64,000 nucleotides of DNA from Deltaproteobacteria bacterium (GCA_006226595.1 SBGP01000077.1:62001-126000); one strand, 5' to 3'. Counted from the stretch's first letter, positions 1 to 9,168 are shown. Notes: a model not told the origin generated them from the sequence alone. Numbers and translations: made by a program.

Positions 1-1
1 G

Positions 2-529
2 ACGCGAGGTCGCGAGGTCGACGGTCGCGTCGAGTTCAAGGCCCCCCTGGCGGCGCTCCCCGAAGAGGCGCCCTCACCGCTGGGCTGGCGTCCCGCCTCG
101 ATCCCGGAGGCGGCTCGGCTGCTGGAGCGCTGCTCGCACGCGAGTCCCGACGGTCTCGAGCCCGGTGACGACGCGGACGAGGTGCTCGCCGGCTACCTGA
201 GCGCCGAAGAGATGACGACGGATCCGGCCGACTGCCTGCACGTCGGCTCGCTCGACGGGGAGGACGTGGCCCTGGTCTGCGCCCAGGTGGAGGTCGCCTC
301 GGGTTGGTCCACCCTCACGTTCATGGGCCTCGTGCCCGAGGCGCGCGGCCAGGGCCTCGGCGGTGCGGTGCAGCGCCACGGCATGGCGATGCTGCGAAGC
401 CAGGGAGGCACGCACTACCACGGCGGCACGAGCATGCGGAACCAGGCGATGCGCGCGTGTTTCGCAGCGAACGGCGTCCCGGAGCTCGTGCGCTACCGCG
501 TCTTCGAGTGGCGCCAGACCGGCGCCTGA
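2..529 (+). CDS. GNAT-family N-acetyltransferase (5' part outside window)
   Basis: The reading frame is open from the left edge of the window, so the N-terminus is missing. The C-terminal ~115 residues hold a GNAT acetyl-CoA binding core: the strand ending in TFMGLVPEARGQGLGG carries the family's R/Q-x-x-G-x-G/A pyrophosphate-binding loop (ARGQGLG), followed by the expected helix and the N-containing MRNQAMRACFAANG segment that packs against CoA. GNAT enzymes move an acetyl group from acetyl-CoA to an amine; the acceptor cannot be told here. The preceding ~60 residues (Pro/Ala/Glu-rich) may be the end of a second GNAT-like half, as seen in two-domain members. The next gene is convergent, 12 bp away. 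Confidence 0.75.
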   Translation, partial: TRGREVDGRVEFKAPLAALPEEAPSPLGWRPASIPEAARLLERCSHASPDGLEPGDDADEVLAGYLSAEEMTTDPADCLHVGSLDGEDVALVCAQVEVASGWSTLTFMGLVPEARGQGLGGAVQRHGMAMLRSQGGTHYHGGTSMRNQAMRACFAANGVPELVRYRVFEWRQTGA

Positions 530-541
530 GATGCCAGGTCC

Positions 542-1360
542 TCAGGTCGACCCGACCTCGGCGGTCGAGCGGCCCACCAGCGCATCCAACGCTGGCGGCA
601 CCGCTCCCGCGAGCTCGGCTTGGCGACGGGCGATCTCTTCGTACACGGCGGGGACCTCGGCACTGCGAAGAAGGACCCGCTCCTCGCCGCGTGCTCCCCG
701 GGCGACGAGGACCCACTCGCCGTCCTCTTCGACCTGGTGAACCTCGGACGCTGGAATGGGCTCGTGCCCCTCGACGTGCACCATCGCCCCCCGCAGCGCC
801 ACGACCCGCGCTCGCTCGCGGAAGGCATCCATGTCGAGAAAGCCGCTGACGACCTCCTGCACCGCGGCGACCAGGGCCAGTGCCGCCAGGGTGACCAGAA
901 ACGGCGCCCCGAGCACCTTGACCAGACCCGCGGCAAGCGCGAGCAGCGAGGCCAGCGCCCACCAGCCGCGCTTCGGCGACGCCCGGCGAAGGTGGGTCAC
1001 CGTCGCCGCGACGCGGTCCAGGGACTCCTCCTGCCACACGACCTGGCGCTCGTCCGGGCGCTCCCGGCGGAGCTTGCGGTACAGCGCGGGGCGCCGCTCC
1101 GGGTCTGCCGGTTCATCGCCGAGGAGCAGCTCACCCGCCACCTCGCGGAGCACCACGCGAGGACCGAAGGCCTGCCACGCGAGCCACGTCACGGCGAGTC
1201 CCCAGGCCAGCGTGAGCCAGGCGCCGAGCACGACCCCCGGTGGAGGCAGGAAGGACGACTCGGCCCACCCGCCCTGAACCGCAGCGAGCGTGGCGCCCAG
1301 GCCCCATGCCCATGGGGGCAGGTCCCGTACGATGGTCATCCTGCGCTCAGCCCGGTCCAT
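542..1360 (-). CDS. Hypothetical membrane protein
   Basis: Unrecognised protein of 272 residues. Two hydrophobic segments lie near the N-terminus (about residues 18-38 and 45-65) and a further pair near residues 135-165, with a charged Arg/Glu-rich stretch between them (about 75-125) and a polar C-terminal domain of ~100 residues that would be cytoplasmic. No enzyme motif was seen. The first ATG is chosen because AGGA lies ~10 nt upstream; a second ATG seven codons later is possible. It is convergent with the acetyltransferase fragment and probably monocistronic. Confidence 0.6.
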   Translation of the reverse strand: MDRAERRMTIVRDLPPWAWGLGATLAAVQGGWAESSFLPPPGVVLGAWLTLAWGLAVTWLAWQAFGPRVVLREVAGELLLGDEPADPERRPALYRKLRRERPDERQVVWQEESLDRVAATVTHLRRASPKRGWWALASLLALAAGLVKVLGAPFLVTLAALALVAAVQEVVSGFLDMDAFRERARVVALRGAMVHVEGHEPIPASEVHQVEEDGEWVLVARGARGEERVLLRSAEVPAVYEEIARRQAELAGAVPPALDALVGRSTAEVGST

Positions 1361-1547
1361 GCCTTCATCCTCGAGCCCGTCTCAGCGGCGTCCGACCGCT
1401 GGCCTGCGCGGGTCATGGGCCGACCAGTCTCTCACACGAACCCGCGCCAACTACACCTCGTCGCCGGTCCAGACCCAGGACCACCGAAAGTCCACGGTCC
1501 CCGACAGCAGGCCGCCCTCTGCCTGGCGCTGCGAAGCCGAGCCGCGC

Positions 1548-1835
1548 TCAGCCCTCCGTGAACTCGTAGATCACCGTGAACCGCTGGCAAGCCCCGCACA
1601 GCAGCTCGGCGTCATCCCACGAGTTGCCGTTTGGGTAGCTGAACCCCCAGTTCCCGTAGATCTGGAGGTTGCCGGCGACGTTCTCGCAGTGGCCGCAGGG
1701 CTCGGCACTGGGCCGCCCCGAGCCGTGCCAGGTCTCGAACAGGCCATCGCCGTCGCGCGTCACGACACGGTCCGCCAGGGAGCGAAAGTCCGCGGGCGCA
1801 TGTGTCGGATGACTGGACAACTTGACGGTACGCAT
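1548..1835 (-). CDS. Small protein with paired CxxC motifs
   Basis: Unrecognised 95-residue protein. It has two cysteine pairs, CGHC near the middle and CGAC close to the C-terminus, spaced like a zinc-ribbon knuckle, so a structural zinc site is plausible. There is no signal peptide or membrane segment. The start at 1835 is preferred over the more upstream ATG of the same frame because GGGAGGT lies just before it. It is followed upstream by another minus-strand gene after about 90 bp and may be transcribed alone. Confidence 0.6.
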   Translation of the reverse strand: MRTVKLSSHPTHAPADFRSLADRVVTRDGDGLFETWHGSGRPSAEPCGHCENVAGNLQIYGNWGFSYPNGNSWDDAELLCGACQRFTVIYEFTEG

Positions 1836-1922
1836 GGCACCTCCCATGACCATCCTCGTCCACCCCCCCTTGCCGAACCATCCGATTCCAGACACTTCGA
1901 GGTTCGCGTCACCCTCCGGAAC

Positions 1923-2252
1923 CTAGAGCTGCTCCTGGAGCAGTACGCACACCCCGGCGTCGCACGCGGCGGACACCGCACCGCAGCCCATCAGGGTGCA
2001 GTCCTCGCCGCCACCGCAGTCCTCGGCCATCGCAGCCTCGACCTCACCGACGGCGTCGGCGCGCACCGAGACCGCTGCACCGCCGTTGCAGTGGTCGCAG
2101 CAACCGAGCTGCACCACCACGCAGGCCTCGCCGTCGGCACAGTCGGTCCACGCCGGATCCAGGCTCTCCTGCTCGGGCGGATTCCACGGCACAGTCTGCG
2201 CCGTCCCGCATGCGACCATGATCAGCAGCCACCAGCCGGGGTTCGCGCGCAT
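1923..2252 (-). CDS. Small Cys-rich lipoprotein
   Basis: A 109-residue predicted lipoprotein. The N-terminus is a short hydrophobic signal ending in the lipobox MVAC, so Cys15 should be lipidated. The mature part is acidic and contains about ten cysteines, including a GCCDHC cluster, which suggests disulfide bonding outside the cytoplasm. The start is fixed by GGAGGTGAG directly before the ATG. A -10-like TATCAT box (2269-2274, minus strand) sits 16 nt upstream. Function unknown; similar small Cys-rich lipoproteins are common in Myxococcota (general knowledge, not checked here). Confidence 0.65.
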   Translation of the reverse strand: MRANPGWWLLIMVACGTAQTVPWNPPEQESLDPAWTDCADGEACVVVQLGCCDHCNGGAAVSVRADAVGEVEAAMAEDCGGGEDCTLMGCGAVSAACDAGVCVLLQEQL

Positions 2253-2431
2253 CTCACCTCCGAGGGGGATGATAGCCGAGCCTGGCCACTGTCCAGCACC
2301 GGCCCCCTTCCTTGCCGCGTCTCGGAGGAAAGACGGTGTAGGCCCAAGCCACCTTTGCAGAGAGCGGCGCACGCCGACCGATCCGCCGACGACACCCCTG
2401 GTACGGTTGGCGCACACCGACTGGCCACACC

Positions 2432-3685
2432 GTGCACTTTCTCGACGAGTCCCACATCCTCCTCTTCCTCGTGCAGCTGGTCGTGCTGCTCGCGACCGCG
2501 CGCACCCTGGGGGTGCTCTGCGAAGAGGTGAAGATTCCCGCACTCGCGGGCGAGATCCTCGCCGGCGTCCTGCTCGGCCCGACGGTGCTCGGTCGGGCAG
2601 CCCCCGCCCTCCAGGCGGGTCTGTTCCCGCACGAGGCCGCGCAGTCCACGATGCTCGAGACCGTCTCGTGGCTCGGTGTGTTCTTCCTGCTCCTCGCCTC
2701 GGGCTTTCACGTAGACGTGCCCCAGGCCCTGCGCAGCGGTCGGGCCGCGATGTCCGTCGGCATCGTCGGCGTGGTGGTCCCACTGCTGCTGGGCGTCCCC
2801 GTGTTCTGGCTGTTCCCCGAGGAGGCCTGGGGAGATGCCGCGAACCAGCTGTCCTTCGCGCTGTTTCTGAGCGTCGCCGCATCGATCACCGCCATCTCGG
2901 TCGTCGCCCGCGCCCTCGGTGACCTCGGGCTCACGCGGACCCCGCAAGGCACGCTGGCCCTCGCCGCCTGCGCGGTGAACGATCTGTTCGGCTGGCTGCT
3001 GTTCACCGTGGTCATGGCCTACGCCACGAGCACGGACGTCGCCCCCACCGAGCTCGGGCTCACCTTCTTCGGGGCCATCGGCTTCGTGGTCGTCTGCCTC
3101 GGGCCTGGCAGTCGCGTCATGGGACTCGCGGCCTCCGCCGTTCGTCGCACCAGCCTCGCGCAGCCCGCGGCGTTGCAGACGCTCATCGTCAGCGCCGGGC
3201 TGTTGTGCGGAGTGATCACCCAGTGGCTCGGGATCCACGCCATCCTCGGGTTCTTCCTCGCGGGCGCCATGGCCGGCAGCGCGGACGGGATCTCGGACGA
3301 GCTCCGTGAGTCCTTCTCGGAGACGATGCACGCGCTGTTCGTGCCGCTGTTCTTCGCCACCCTCGGGCTCAAGATCGACTTCCTCACCGGCCTCGACCCG
3401 TGGAGTACCGCGGTCTTCACTGCCGTGGCGGTGGTCGGAAAGTTCGTCGGGGCCTGGCTCGGCGCGCGCATCGCGGGAATCGACGGCTCCCAGGCCGTGC
3501 TGCTCGGCCTGATCTTCGTGCCCGGAGGCGCGATGGAGATCGTTGTCGCCACGCTCGCCATGGAGCTGGAGCTGATCCGCCTGCCCATCTTCGTCGCCAT
3601 CGTGTTCGCGGCCCTGGCCTCGTCCATTGCCGCGGGACCGCTCGTCGCATGGCGCGCAGGCCGCGCACCCCCCCCCCGCCGCTGA
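2432..3685 (+). CDS. Cation/proton antiporter (CPA family)
   Basis: Integral membrane protein of 417 residues with about 12 hydrophobic segments covering nearly the whole chain, as in the Na+/H+ exchanger domain of CPA antiporters (KefB/NapA-like). The N-terminal motif with ALAGEILAGVLLGPTVLG (about 37-54) is the typical first helical hairpin. The ion-binding pair in the fifth/sixth helix is Asn183-Asp184 (AVNDLFGW), not the Asp-Asp of most electrogenic CPA2 members. It should exchange Na+ or K+ for H+ at the inner membrane. No RCK/TrkA-N regulatory domain follows. The start is GTG, without a clear SD; TACGGT (2402-2407) could be its -10. Confidence 0.85.
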   Translation: MHFLDESHILLFLVQLVVLLATARTLGVLCEEVKIPALAGEILAGVLLGPTVLGRAAPALQAGLFPHEAAQSTMLETVSWLGVFFLLLASGFHVDVPQALRSGRAAMSVGIVGVVVPLLLGVPVFWLFPEEAWGDAANQLSFALFLSVAASITAISVVARALGDLGLTRTPQGTLALAACAVNDLFGWLLFTVVMAYATSTDVAPTELGLTFFGAIGFVVVCLGPGSRVMGLAASAVRRTSLAQPAALQTLIVSAGLLCGVITQWLGIHAILGFFLAGAMAGSADGISDELRESFSETMHALFVPLFFATLGLKIDFLTGLDPWSTAVFTAVAVVGKFVGAWLGARIAGIDGSQAVLLGLIFVPGGAMEIVVATLAMELELIRLPIFVAIVFAALASSIAAGPLVAWRAGRAPPPRR

Positions 3686-3933
3686 GCCGATCCGGGTGCT
3701 GGTTCGGCCTCCCTGGCTGTGCTACAACCCGCGTCCCGCCACCCCTCTGCGGTGCCGGGGACTCTCCCGAGGGTCGTCGCACGCAACCGGGCGACGACCA
3801 AAGCGACCATCGCCACGGGTCGAACTGGAGCCACACTGCATCCACGGGCAAGCCGGCACGCGCTCCCCATCCTCGCGATGACCGGTGCACACTCAGAGCC
3901 GCGGACGGGCTCTCTCGGGAAGCAGGGGCTCTG

Positions 3934-5643
3934 ATGCACGCGCTGTTCCTGGTCATGAACCTGCTCGGTGCGCTGGGCATCTTCCTCTACGGCATGAAGC
4001 TCATGTCCGAGGCACTGCAGAAGGTCGCCGGCGCGCGCCTGCAGGTGATGCTGAACGCCATCACCTCGAACCGCTTCTCGGCGGTGCTGACCGGCTTCCT
4101 CGCGACCACCGTCATCCAGTCGAGCTCGGCGACCACGGTCATGGTCGTCGGCTTCGTGAGCGCGGGCCTGCTCACGCTGACCCAGGCCATCGGCGTCATC
4201 CTCGGCGCGAACATCGGCACGACGATTACGGGCTGGATTGTCGCGCTGCTCGGCTTCAAGGTGAAGATCACCGCCTTTGCCCTGCCCGCCTGCGGCATCG
4301 GCCTGGTGATGACCATGGCCAAGAGCACCCGCACTCGGTACTGGGGCGAGGCCGCGCTCGGCTTCGGGCTGCTGTTCCTCGGGCTCGCCCTGCTCAAGGA
4401 CAGCGTACCGCCCGTCACCGAAGAGCAGATGGTGTGGATCCACGGCATGAGCGGCTACGGCATCGCGTCGACACTGCTCTTCGTCGCCATCGGCACGCTA
4501 CTCACCATCGTGCTCCAGTCCTCCTCGGCCACGATGGCGCTGACCCTGACGACGACCGTCGCCGGCTACCTGCCCTACGAGGGCGCCATCGCGATGATCC
4601 TCGGCGAGAACATCGGCACCACCATCACCGCGAACCTGGCGTCGATGGGCATGCAGGCGGCCGCCAAGCGCGCCGCACGCGCCCACTTCCTGTTCAACAT
4701 CATCGGCGCCGTGTGGGCGGTGATGCTGATGCACGTGGCGCTGCTGCCGCTCGTCGACCTGCTCGTGCCCGGAGACCCGGTCGCCGCCCTCTCCGTCGAG
4801 GACCGCACCGCCGCCGCAACCACACTCACCGCGCACCTCGCGGCCTTCCACACCACGTTCAACGTGCTGAACACGGCGCTGGCGCTGCCGTTCGTGCACC
4901 AGCTCGCGTCCATCGTCACCCGCTGGGTTCCCGAGGCCGACGACGAGCCCGAGTGGACGCGGGTCACCACGCATCTCTCCGCGGTCATTCCGCACACGCC
5001 CGGCCTGACCATCGCGCAGGTCCGCCACGAGATGCAGCACATGGTGCAGGTGCTCACCGACATGCACCTGCTCGTGTTCGAGGCGCTGACCCACCCCGAC
5101 ACACCGCTGGGCGAGAACGTGACCGTCGTCGGCGAGCACGAGCGCACGACCGACGAGCTCGAGATGGCGATCGGCGAGGTCCTGAGCCTGGTCACCGAGG
5201 CCGGCATCGCCGAGGACCTCTCCGACAGCATTCGGGGACTGGCGGCCGACACGCACCGCATGGAGCGCATCGGCGACCACCTCAAGAAGCTGATGGCCCT
5301 CGCCGAGCGGCAGAACCAGTCCGCGAAGCGCCGCATGAGCGCCGAGTCCATCGCGTTCTTCGCCGAGATGGGTGAGTCCCTCGGCAGCGCCCTCGCCGAG
5401 CTCGACGTCTACCTCTCTCCCGAGGGAGACATGTCGCACGCCGAGCTGCTGCAGGTGCGGGTCGACCGCGGCCGAGCGCGCATCCGTCGGTTCAGCAAGC
5501 TGCTGCTCAAGTCCGACGAGCGCGCTTCGAAGTCGCTGATGCTGACGATGGACGCGGTGCACGTCGTCTCCGACATCTTCGACCGTCTCGGAAGCATCGC
5601 GTACAACTACGCGAGCATCGACGTCGACGACCCGGCGCCCTAG
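3934..5643 (+). CDS. Na+/phosphate cotransporter with C-terminal PhoU domain
   Basis: This 569-residue protein has the two inverted NptA/SLC34-type repeats, each with the signature QSSSATT/QSSSATM (near residues 65 and 195), each followed by an ILGANIGTT or ILGENIGTT loop, in about eight membrane helices. The last ~200 residues form a soluble, His/Glu-rich helical PhoU-like domain. It should import phosphate driven by Na+; the PhoU domain probably regulates uptake. The start at 3934 begins directly with the first hydrophobic helix and has AGGGG upstream; the frame extends further upstream only into non-conserved sequence. Its stop overlaps the convergent P450 stop by 4 bp. Together with PPK2 and the VTC protein in this window it points to active phosphate metabolism. 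Confidence 0.85.
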   Translation: MHALFLVMNLLGALGIFLYGMKLMSEALQKVAGARLQVMLNAITSNRFSAVLTGFLATTVIQSSSATTVMVVGFVSAGLLTLTQAIGVILGANIGTTITGWIVALLGFKVKITAFALPACGIGLVMTMAKSTRTRYWGEAALGFGLLFLGLALLKDSVPPVTEEQMVWIHGMSGYGIASTLLFVAIGTLLTIVLQSSSATMALTLTTTVAGYLPYEGAIAMILGENIGTTITANLASMGMQAAAKRAARAHFLFNIIGAVWAVMLMHVALLPLVDLLVPGDPVAALSVEDRTAAATTLTAHLAAFHTTFNVLNTALALPFVHQLASIVTRWVPEADDEPEWTRVTTHLSAVIPHTPGLTIAQVRHEMQHMVQVLTDMHLLVFEALTHPDTPLGENVTVVGEHERTTDELEMAIGEVLSLVTEAGIAEDLSDSIRGLAADTHRMERIGDHLKKLMALAERQNQSAKRRMSAESIAFFAEMGESLGSALAELDVYLSPEGDMSHAELLQVRVDRGRARIRRFSKLLLKSDERASKSLMLTMDAVHVVSDIFDRLGSIAYNYASIDVDDPAP

Positions 5644-7043
5644 CCTCGGCGACGCGCCACGACGCACACGCCATCCGAGGGGCCGACCGTCATCCCGCGC
5701 ATCGCCGGGGTCGGGGCGCTGCCCTCGGCACGCGCGAGATCGAGCCTGAGCAGGACCTCGGCAAGCGCGATGCGCATCTCCACGCTCGCGAAGGCCCGTC
5801 CGATGCAGTGACGGCGCCCTCCCCCGAAGGGGAACCAGTCGTTGGGCGAGACCTTGCCGTCGAGGAAGCGCTCCGGGCGGAAGCGCTCGGGCTCCTCCCA
5901 GCGCTCGGGGTCGTGATGGGCCAGGATGGACGACACCCACAGGTCCGTGCCCACGGGCAGCGTCCACGCGCCGAGGCGTAGCTCTCGCGCCAGTCGACGT
6001 GGAGCCGCAAGCGAGACCGGGCACAGGCGCATGCTCTCGTCCAGGCACGCGGAGAGCCACGGGAGCTCGTCGAGTCGGGTCGGGTCCACACCGGTCTCGG
6101 CAAAGGCCGCATCCACCTCGGCACGGGCCCGCGCCATCGCCTCGGGATGGTCCAGCAGGTGATGGATACACCAGGCAAGTGTGTTCGCGGTGGTCTCGAC
6201 GCCGCCCACCCCCATGGTCACGATCTCGTCGACGATCTCGTCGTCGGCGAGCGCCCCACCCTCGGCGAGGCGCGTACGGGCGAGCATGGAGAGCACGTCG
6301 TGGGCCTCGTCGTCCGCGTGGGCCCGCACAGCCGCCAGCCGCTCCCGGATCACCGCCATCACGTAGGCCTTGCGGTCGGCGAGGCGATTCCACGGGAGGT
6401 GGCGGCGACGTCCCGACCCATCCGCACGCACTCGGCTGCGCATCGCCCGGCGGTCGAAGAAGGCCCGTACCTTTCGCGCCGGGAGCAGCTGGACCATGGC
6501 GAAGGACAGCGGGGTGAGCATGCCGTCCATCCACCCGATGAAGGCCGCGCCGAGCTTCTCGGACTGCTCGGGGTCGAGCTCCCCGACCGCGCACTCGAGC
6601 ACCACGTCGAGGGCCAGGCGCTGAAACAGCGGCAGCACAGGCGCCGGCTCGCCGAGCGGCCAGGCATCCACCATCTGCCGCGCGCGTCGCGACATGTCGC
6701 CTGCTTGCGCCCGCAGCGCCTTTCCGTGCAGCGGCGGGGTGAGCAGCTTGCGGTGGCGCGCGTGCTGTTCGCCGTCGAGCAGGATCAGGCCGTTGGGACC
6801 GAGGTTGATCGGCAGACCGGGCTGGGTGGCGGCGTCGATCTGCTCGGGGGTCATGGCCCACAGCGCCTTCACGAGCCCGGCCTCGCCGACGACGACAGCC
6901 CGGCGGTCGTTCGGGAGGGACAGCGTGAACACGGGACCGAGCTCGCGAGCCTGTTCGAGCAGAAAGGCGTAGGGATCGGTGCCGAGCGCGATGGCCTGAC
7001 GCATCGGGGACAGCGAGGGAGTCGGTGGCAGGCGGTCATGCAT
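5640..7043 (-). CDS. Cytochrome P450
   Basis: A 467-residue bacterial P450. The heme-ligand signature FPFGGGRRHCIGRAF places the thiolate at Cys413. The K-helix ExxR (ESMR) and the I-helix oxygen-activation motif GGVETT are intact. There is no N-terminal membrane anchor, so it is soluble and should need separate ferredoxin/reductase partners, none of which is encoded nearby. It would monooxygenate a hydrophobic substrate; the resemblance to CYP102/CYP110-like fatty-acid or terpenoid hydroxylases in the C-terminal half is only an impression. The start at 7043 (MHDRLP) skips a 27-codon upstream extension with biased composition. Confidence 0.9.
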   Translation of the reverse strand: MHDRLPPTPSLSPMRQAIALGTDPYAFLLEQARELGPVFTLSLPNDRRAVVVGEAGLVKALWAMTPEQIDAATQPGLPINLGPNGLILLDGEQHARHRKLLTPPLHGKALRAQAGDMSRRARQMVDAWPLGEPAPVLPLFQRLALDVVLECAVGELDPEQSEKLGAAFIGWMDGMLTPLSFAMVQLLPARKVRAFFDRRAMRSRVRADGSGRRRHLPWNRLADRKAYVMAVIRERLAAVRAHADDEAHDVLSMLARTRLAEGGALADDEIVDEIVTMGVGGVETTANTLAWCIHHLLDHPEAMARARAEVDAAFAETGVDPTRLDELPWLSACLDESMRLCPVSLAAPRRLARELRLGAWTLPVGTDLWVSSILAHHDPERWEEPERFRPERFLDGKVSPNDWFPFGGGRRHCIGRAFASVEMRIALAEVLLRLDLARAEGSAPTPAMRGMTVGPSDGVCVVARRRG

Positions 7044-7224
7044 GGACGCATCCTGCCAGCCGTCCGCCCCGCCCACACTGCGCACGGGGGGCACGCGCAG
7101 ACCCCTCCTGCAAGAGGCGCCCATTGACCGGCTTGGCGCAACCCTTCCGCCACCGACTCCGCGAGCAACGACACACGAACGTCGTCGACGCCACCGCGAG
7201 CGCGACGGACGCGTGGGCGCGTGG

Positions 7225-8235
7225 CTACCCCGGGGTCCAGCCCGCCTTGCGATACGGCGGCCCGGTGACCCGACGGGTGGGCTCGAGGCTCTGCAGGTAG
7301 CGGAAGATCGAGCGGAGATCGTTCTCGGTCATCAGCCCGAAGTTCTCCCACGGCATGGGCGAGTGCTCGACAGCCCGCCCGCCGCGGAAGCGGGACACGA
7401 AGGCATCCTCGGACCACGCGGCGAGAAAGCCCGTCTCCGGGTCGGGCGTGAGGTTCGGCGCGCACAGCTCCATCTCCGGATCCAGCGGGTCCGGGTCCGG
7501 GGTGATGCAGCCCGCGAAGCGCGGCTCGACGACGCCCAGCCGTGGGCTCAGCACGGGCTGGGAGTGACAGGCGAAGCAGAACGCCGGGCCGTTCGCGAGG
7601 TAGTTGCCGCGGGCGACGCTGATCTCGCCGTCATCCACCCGCGGCGGCAGCGGCCAGTCGGGCTTGGGCGCGAGGTAGGCCGGCGCCATCAGGGGCATCA
7701 CCACCTTGCCCATCGTGGTGAGCTCACTGGGCTGGACCTTGTTCTTCACCGGCGGCAGCGACCGGATGTACGACATGACGGCGACCAGGTCCTCGTCGGC
7801 CATCGGACCCACCGCGACCATCATCACCTTCGGGTCGCCGTCGGCGTCCACCGCGTGCTTCAGAATGCGCGCGAGCTCCGCATCGGACATCGCGCCGATA
7901 CCCGTCTCGGGATCGCTGGTGATGTTCGCAGAGCGCACGGTGCCCATCGGCCCCATCACCCACTCGTGGCCCCCGCTCGGGAGGATGCCCTCGACGCTGT
8001 CCCGCGCCTTGAAGTCCTCCTCGCGGGTGTGGCACACGGTGCAGTGGGCCACGGCGTCGACGAGGTAGCGCCCCTTGGCGATCACCTCGGGGTCGGTGCT
8101 CGGCCGCAGGTCGGACTGAGGCTCGTCCGGGAAGGTCGGCGGGAACACGGACAGGCGATAGCCGACGAAGGCCCCCCCACCGACGAGAACGACCCCTACG
8201 AGTCCCAACGCTCCGAGACCGAGCTTCCTCCACAT
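7225..8235 (-). CDS. Membrane-anchored diheme cytochrome c
   Basis: A 336-residue protein with an uncleaved N-terminal membrane anchor (about residues 5-27) and two cytochrome c domains, each with a CxxCH heme site: CTVCH at 65-69 and CFACH at 220-224. Methionines downstream of each site could be the axial ligands. The architecture resembles the cytochrome c subunits of membrane-bound dehydrogenases (gluconate/alcohol type), but with two hemes rather than three and no dehydrogenase gene adjacent. It should carry electrons in the periplasm. GGAGG lies 7 nt before the ATG, and a TAGCGT box (8256-8261, minus) 20 nt upstream is a likely -10. Confidence 0.85.
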   Translation of the reverse strand: MWRKLGLGALGLVGVVLVGGGAFVGYRLSVFPPTFPDEPQSDLRPSTDPEVIAKGRYLVDAVAHCTVCHTREEDFKARDSVEGILPSGGHEWVMGPMGTVRSANITSDPETGIGAMSDAELARILKHAVDADGDPKVMMVAVGPMADEDLVAVMSYIRSLPPVKNKVQPSELTTMGKVVMPLMAPAYLAPKPDWPLPPRVDDGEISVARGNYLANGPAFCFACHSQPVLSPRLGVVEPRFAGCITPDPDPLDPEMELCAPNLTPDPETGFLAAWSEDAFVSRFRGGRAVEHSPMPWENFGLMTENDLRSIFRYLQSLEPTRRVTGPPYRKAGWTPG

Positions 8236-8255
8236 GCTGCCACCTCCGCAGGGCG

Positions 8256-8261
8256 ACGCTA
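8256..8261 (-). promoter_or_regulatory. Putative -10 box (TAGCGT) of the diheme cytochrome c gene
   Basis: Reads TAGCGT on the minus strand, 20 nt before the start codon. It belongs to a recurrent TAnnnT pattern seen at a similar distance before many genes in the window. No clear -35 element. Confidence 0.4.
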
Positions 8262-8461
8262 GCAGAGGCGGGCGGCGAGCAGGCGACAAGCGCATGAGCC
8301 GAGAGCACAGGCGAACCCCGCACTCTCACCGAATGGCAAGAACCTCGGGCGCAGCCGGTGCTCCGCCTCCGCGCCTCCGGTCATCGCCACTCACCGCGAC
8401 GCGCATGGTCGGTTGACGACGCGCCAGTTACCCGATCCGTTCCATCATCGAGGAGGGACGA

Positions 8462-8581
8462 ATGTCCAACCGGATCAAGGCGAAGCTCAAGGCCAAGAAG
8501 CGCAAGGAGCGCCTGCGCAAGAACCACCAGCTCAAGGTGCGCAAGCCCGGCGGCCGCCAGCGCAAGGTCCTCAAGGCCTAG
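8462..8581 (+). CDS. 39-residue, highly basic protein
   Basis: A short ORF with all the signs of a real gene: GAGGAGGGA immediately upstream of the ATG, a stop after 39 codons, and a GC-rich hairpin just beyond the stop. The product contains 11 Lys and 7 Arg in 39 residues, only one Glu and no Asp, Cys or Trp; the first half is an alternating Lys/Arg helix beginning MSNRIKAKLKAKK. Such a composition is typical of small ribosome-associated or nucleic-acid-binding proteins (bTHX- and mS38/AURKAIP1-like proteins come to mind), but I cannot assign it to a family. The Lys codons are all AAG. It is divergent from the cytochrome c gene, with 226 bp between. Confidence 0.75.
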   Translation: MSNRIKAKLKAKKRKERLRKNHQLKVRKPGGRQRKVLKA

Positions 8582-8592
8582 CACGCGACGGT

Positions 8593-8612
8593 GGGGAGGG
8601 CTTCGCCTCCCC
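8593..8612 (+). terminator. Hairpin after the 39-residue basic protein gene
   Basis: GGGGAGG (8593-8599) pairs with CCTCCCC (8606-8612) around a GCTTCG loop, 11 bp after the stop codon. There is no U-tract, so intrinsic termination is uncertain; being palindromic it could also serve the convergent gene. Confidence 0.5.
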
Positions 8613-8652
8613 CCGCGCACCGCGGCACGACGCGACGAACGCGCTCGTTCCG

Positions 8653-9081
8653 CTAGTGGAGCCCGGCCGCGAGCTCGTGGACGCGGCGCCCGGCTGCGAT
8701 GCCGAGCGCGCCGAGCAAGGCGTAGACAAGCCCCGAGAGCGCGACCTCCGGCGAGGCCATGAGCACGACCGCTCCGGCCATCCCGATCCCCGGGATCAGG
8801 AACCACAGCACCATGCCCGCGAAGGTCATCACCAGGCCGAGCGCGAGCAGGAAGAATGCCGGGTTGGTGCCCACGTGCAGCAGCACGGCAATCGGCCACG
8901 GCACGAGCCGATGAGCGCCCGCCACCGCGGTGAGGCCAGCCGGAAGCGCGCACAGGCCCGCCAGCAGCCACAAGCCCGTCGGCGCGCCATCGGGAAGCGA
9001 GCCGTCGAGCGCCAGTCCCATCAGCAGGGCACCGAGCAACGCGAGCGAGCCTCCGACCAGGACGGGAGCAGCGCGCAGCAT
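8653..9081 (-). CDS. Small integral membrane protein
   Basis: A 142-residue protein made almost entirely of four hydrophobic segments (about residues 5-27, 38-60, 68-90 and 95-135) with short polar loops. No catalytic motif is visible. GGAGG lies 5 nt before the ATG. It converges on the 39-residue basic protein gene with the hairpin between them. Function unknown. Confidence 0.65.
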   Translation of the reverse strand: MLRAAPVLVGGSLALLGALLMGLALDGSLPDGAPTGLWLLAGLCALPAGLTAVAGAHRLVPWPIAVLLHVGTNPAFFLLALGLVMTFAGMVLWFLIPGIGMAGAVVLMASPEVALSGLVYALLGALGIAAGRRVHELAAGLH

Positions 9082-9168
9082 CGGATCCTCCAGGGTACGC
9101 GGAGATTCATGACGGCCGTCTGGAATGTAGCCACGAGACCCGTGGACGGCCAGGTGCGGGCCGCGAGA

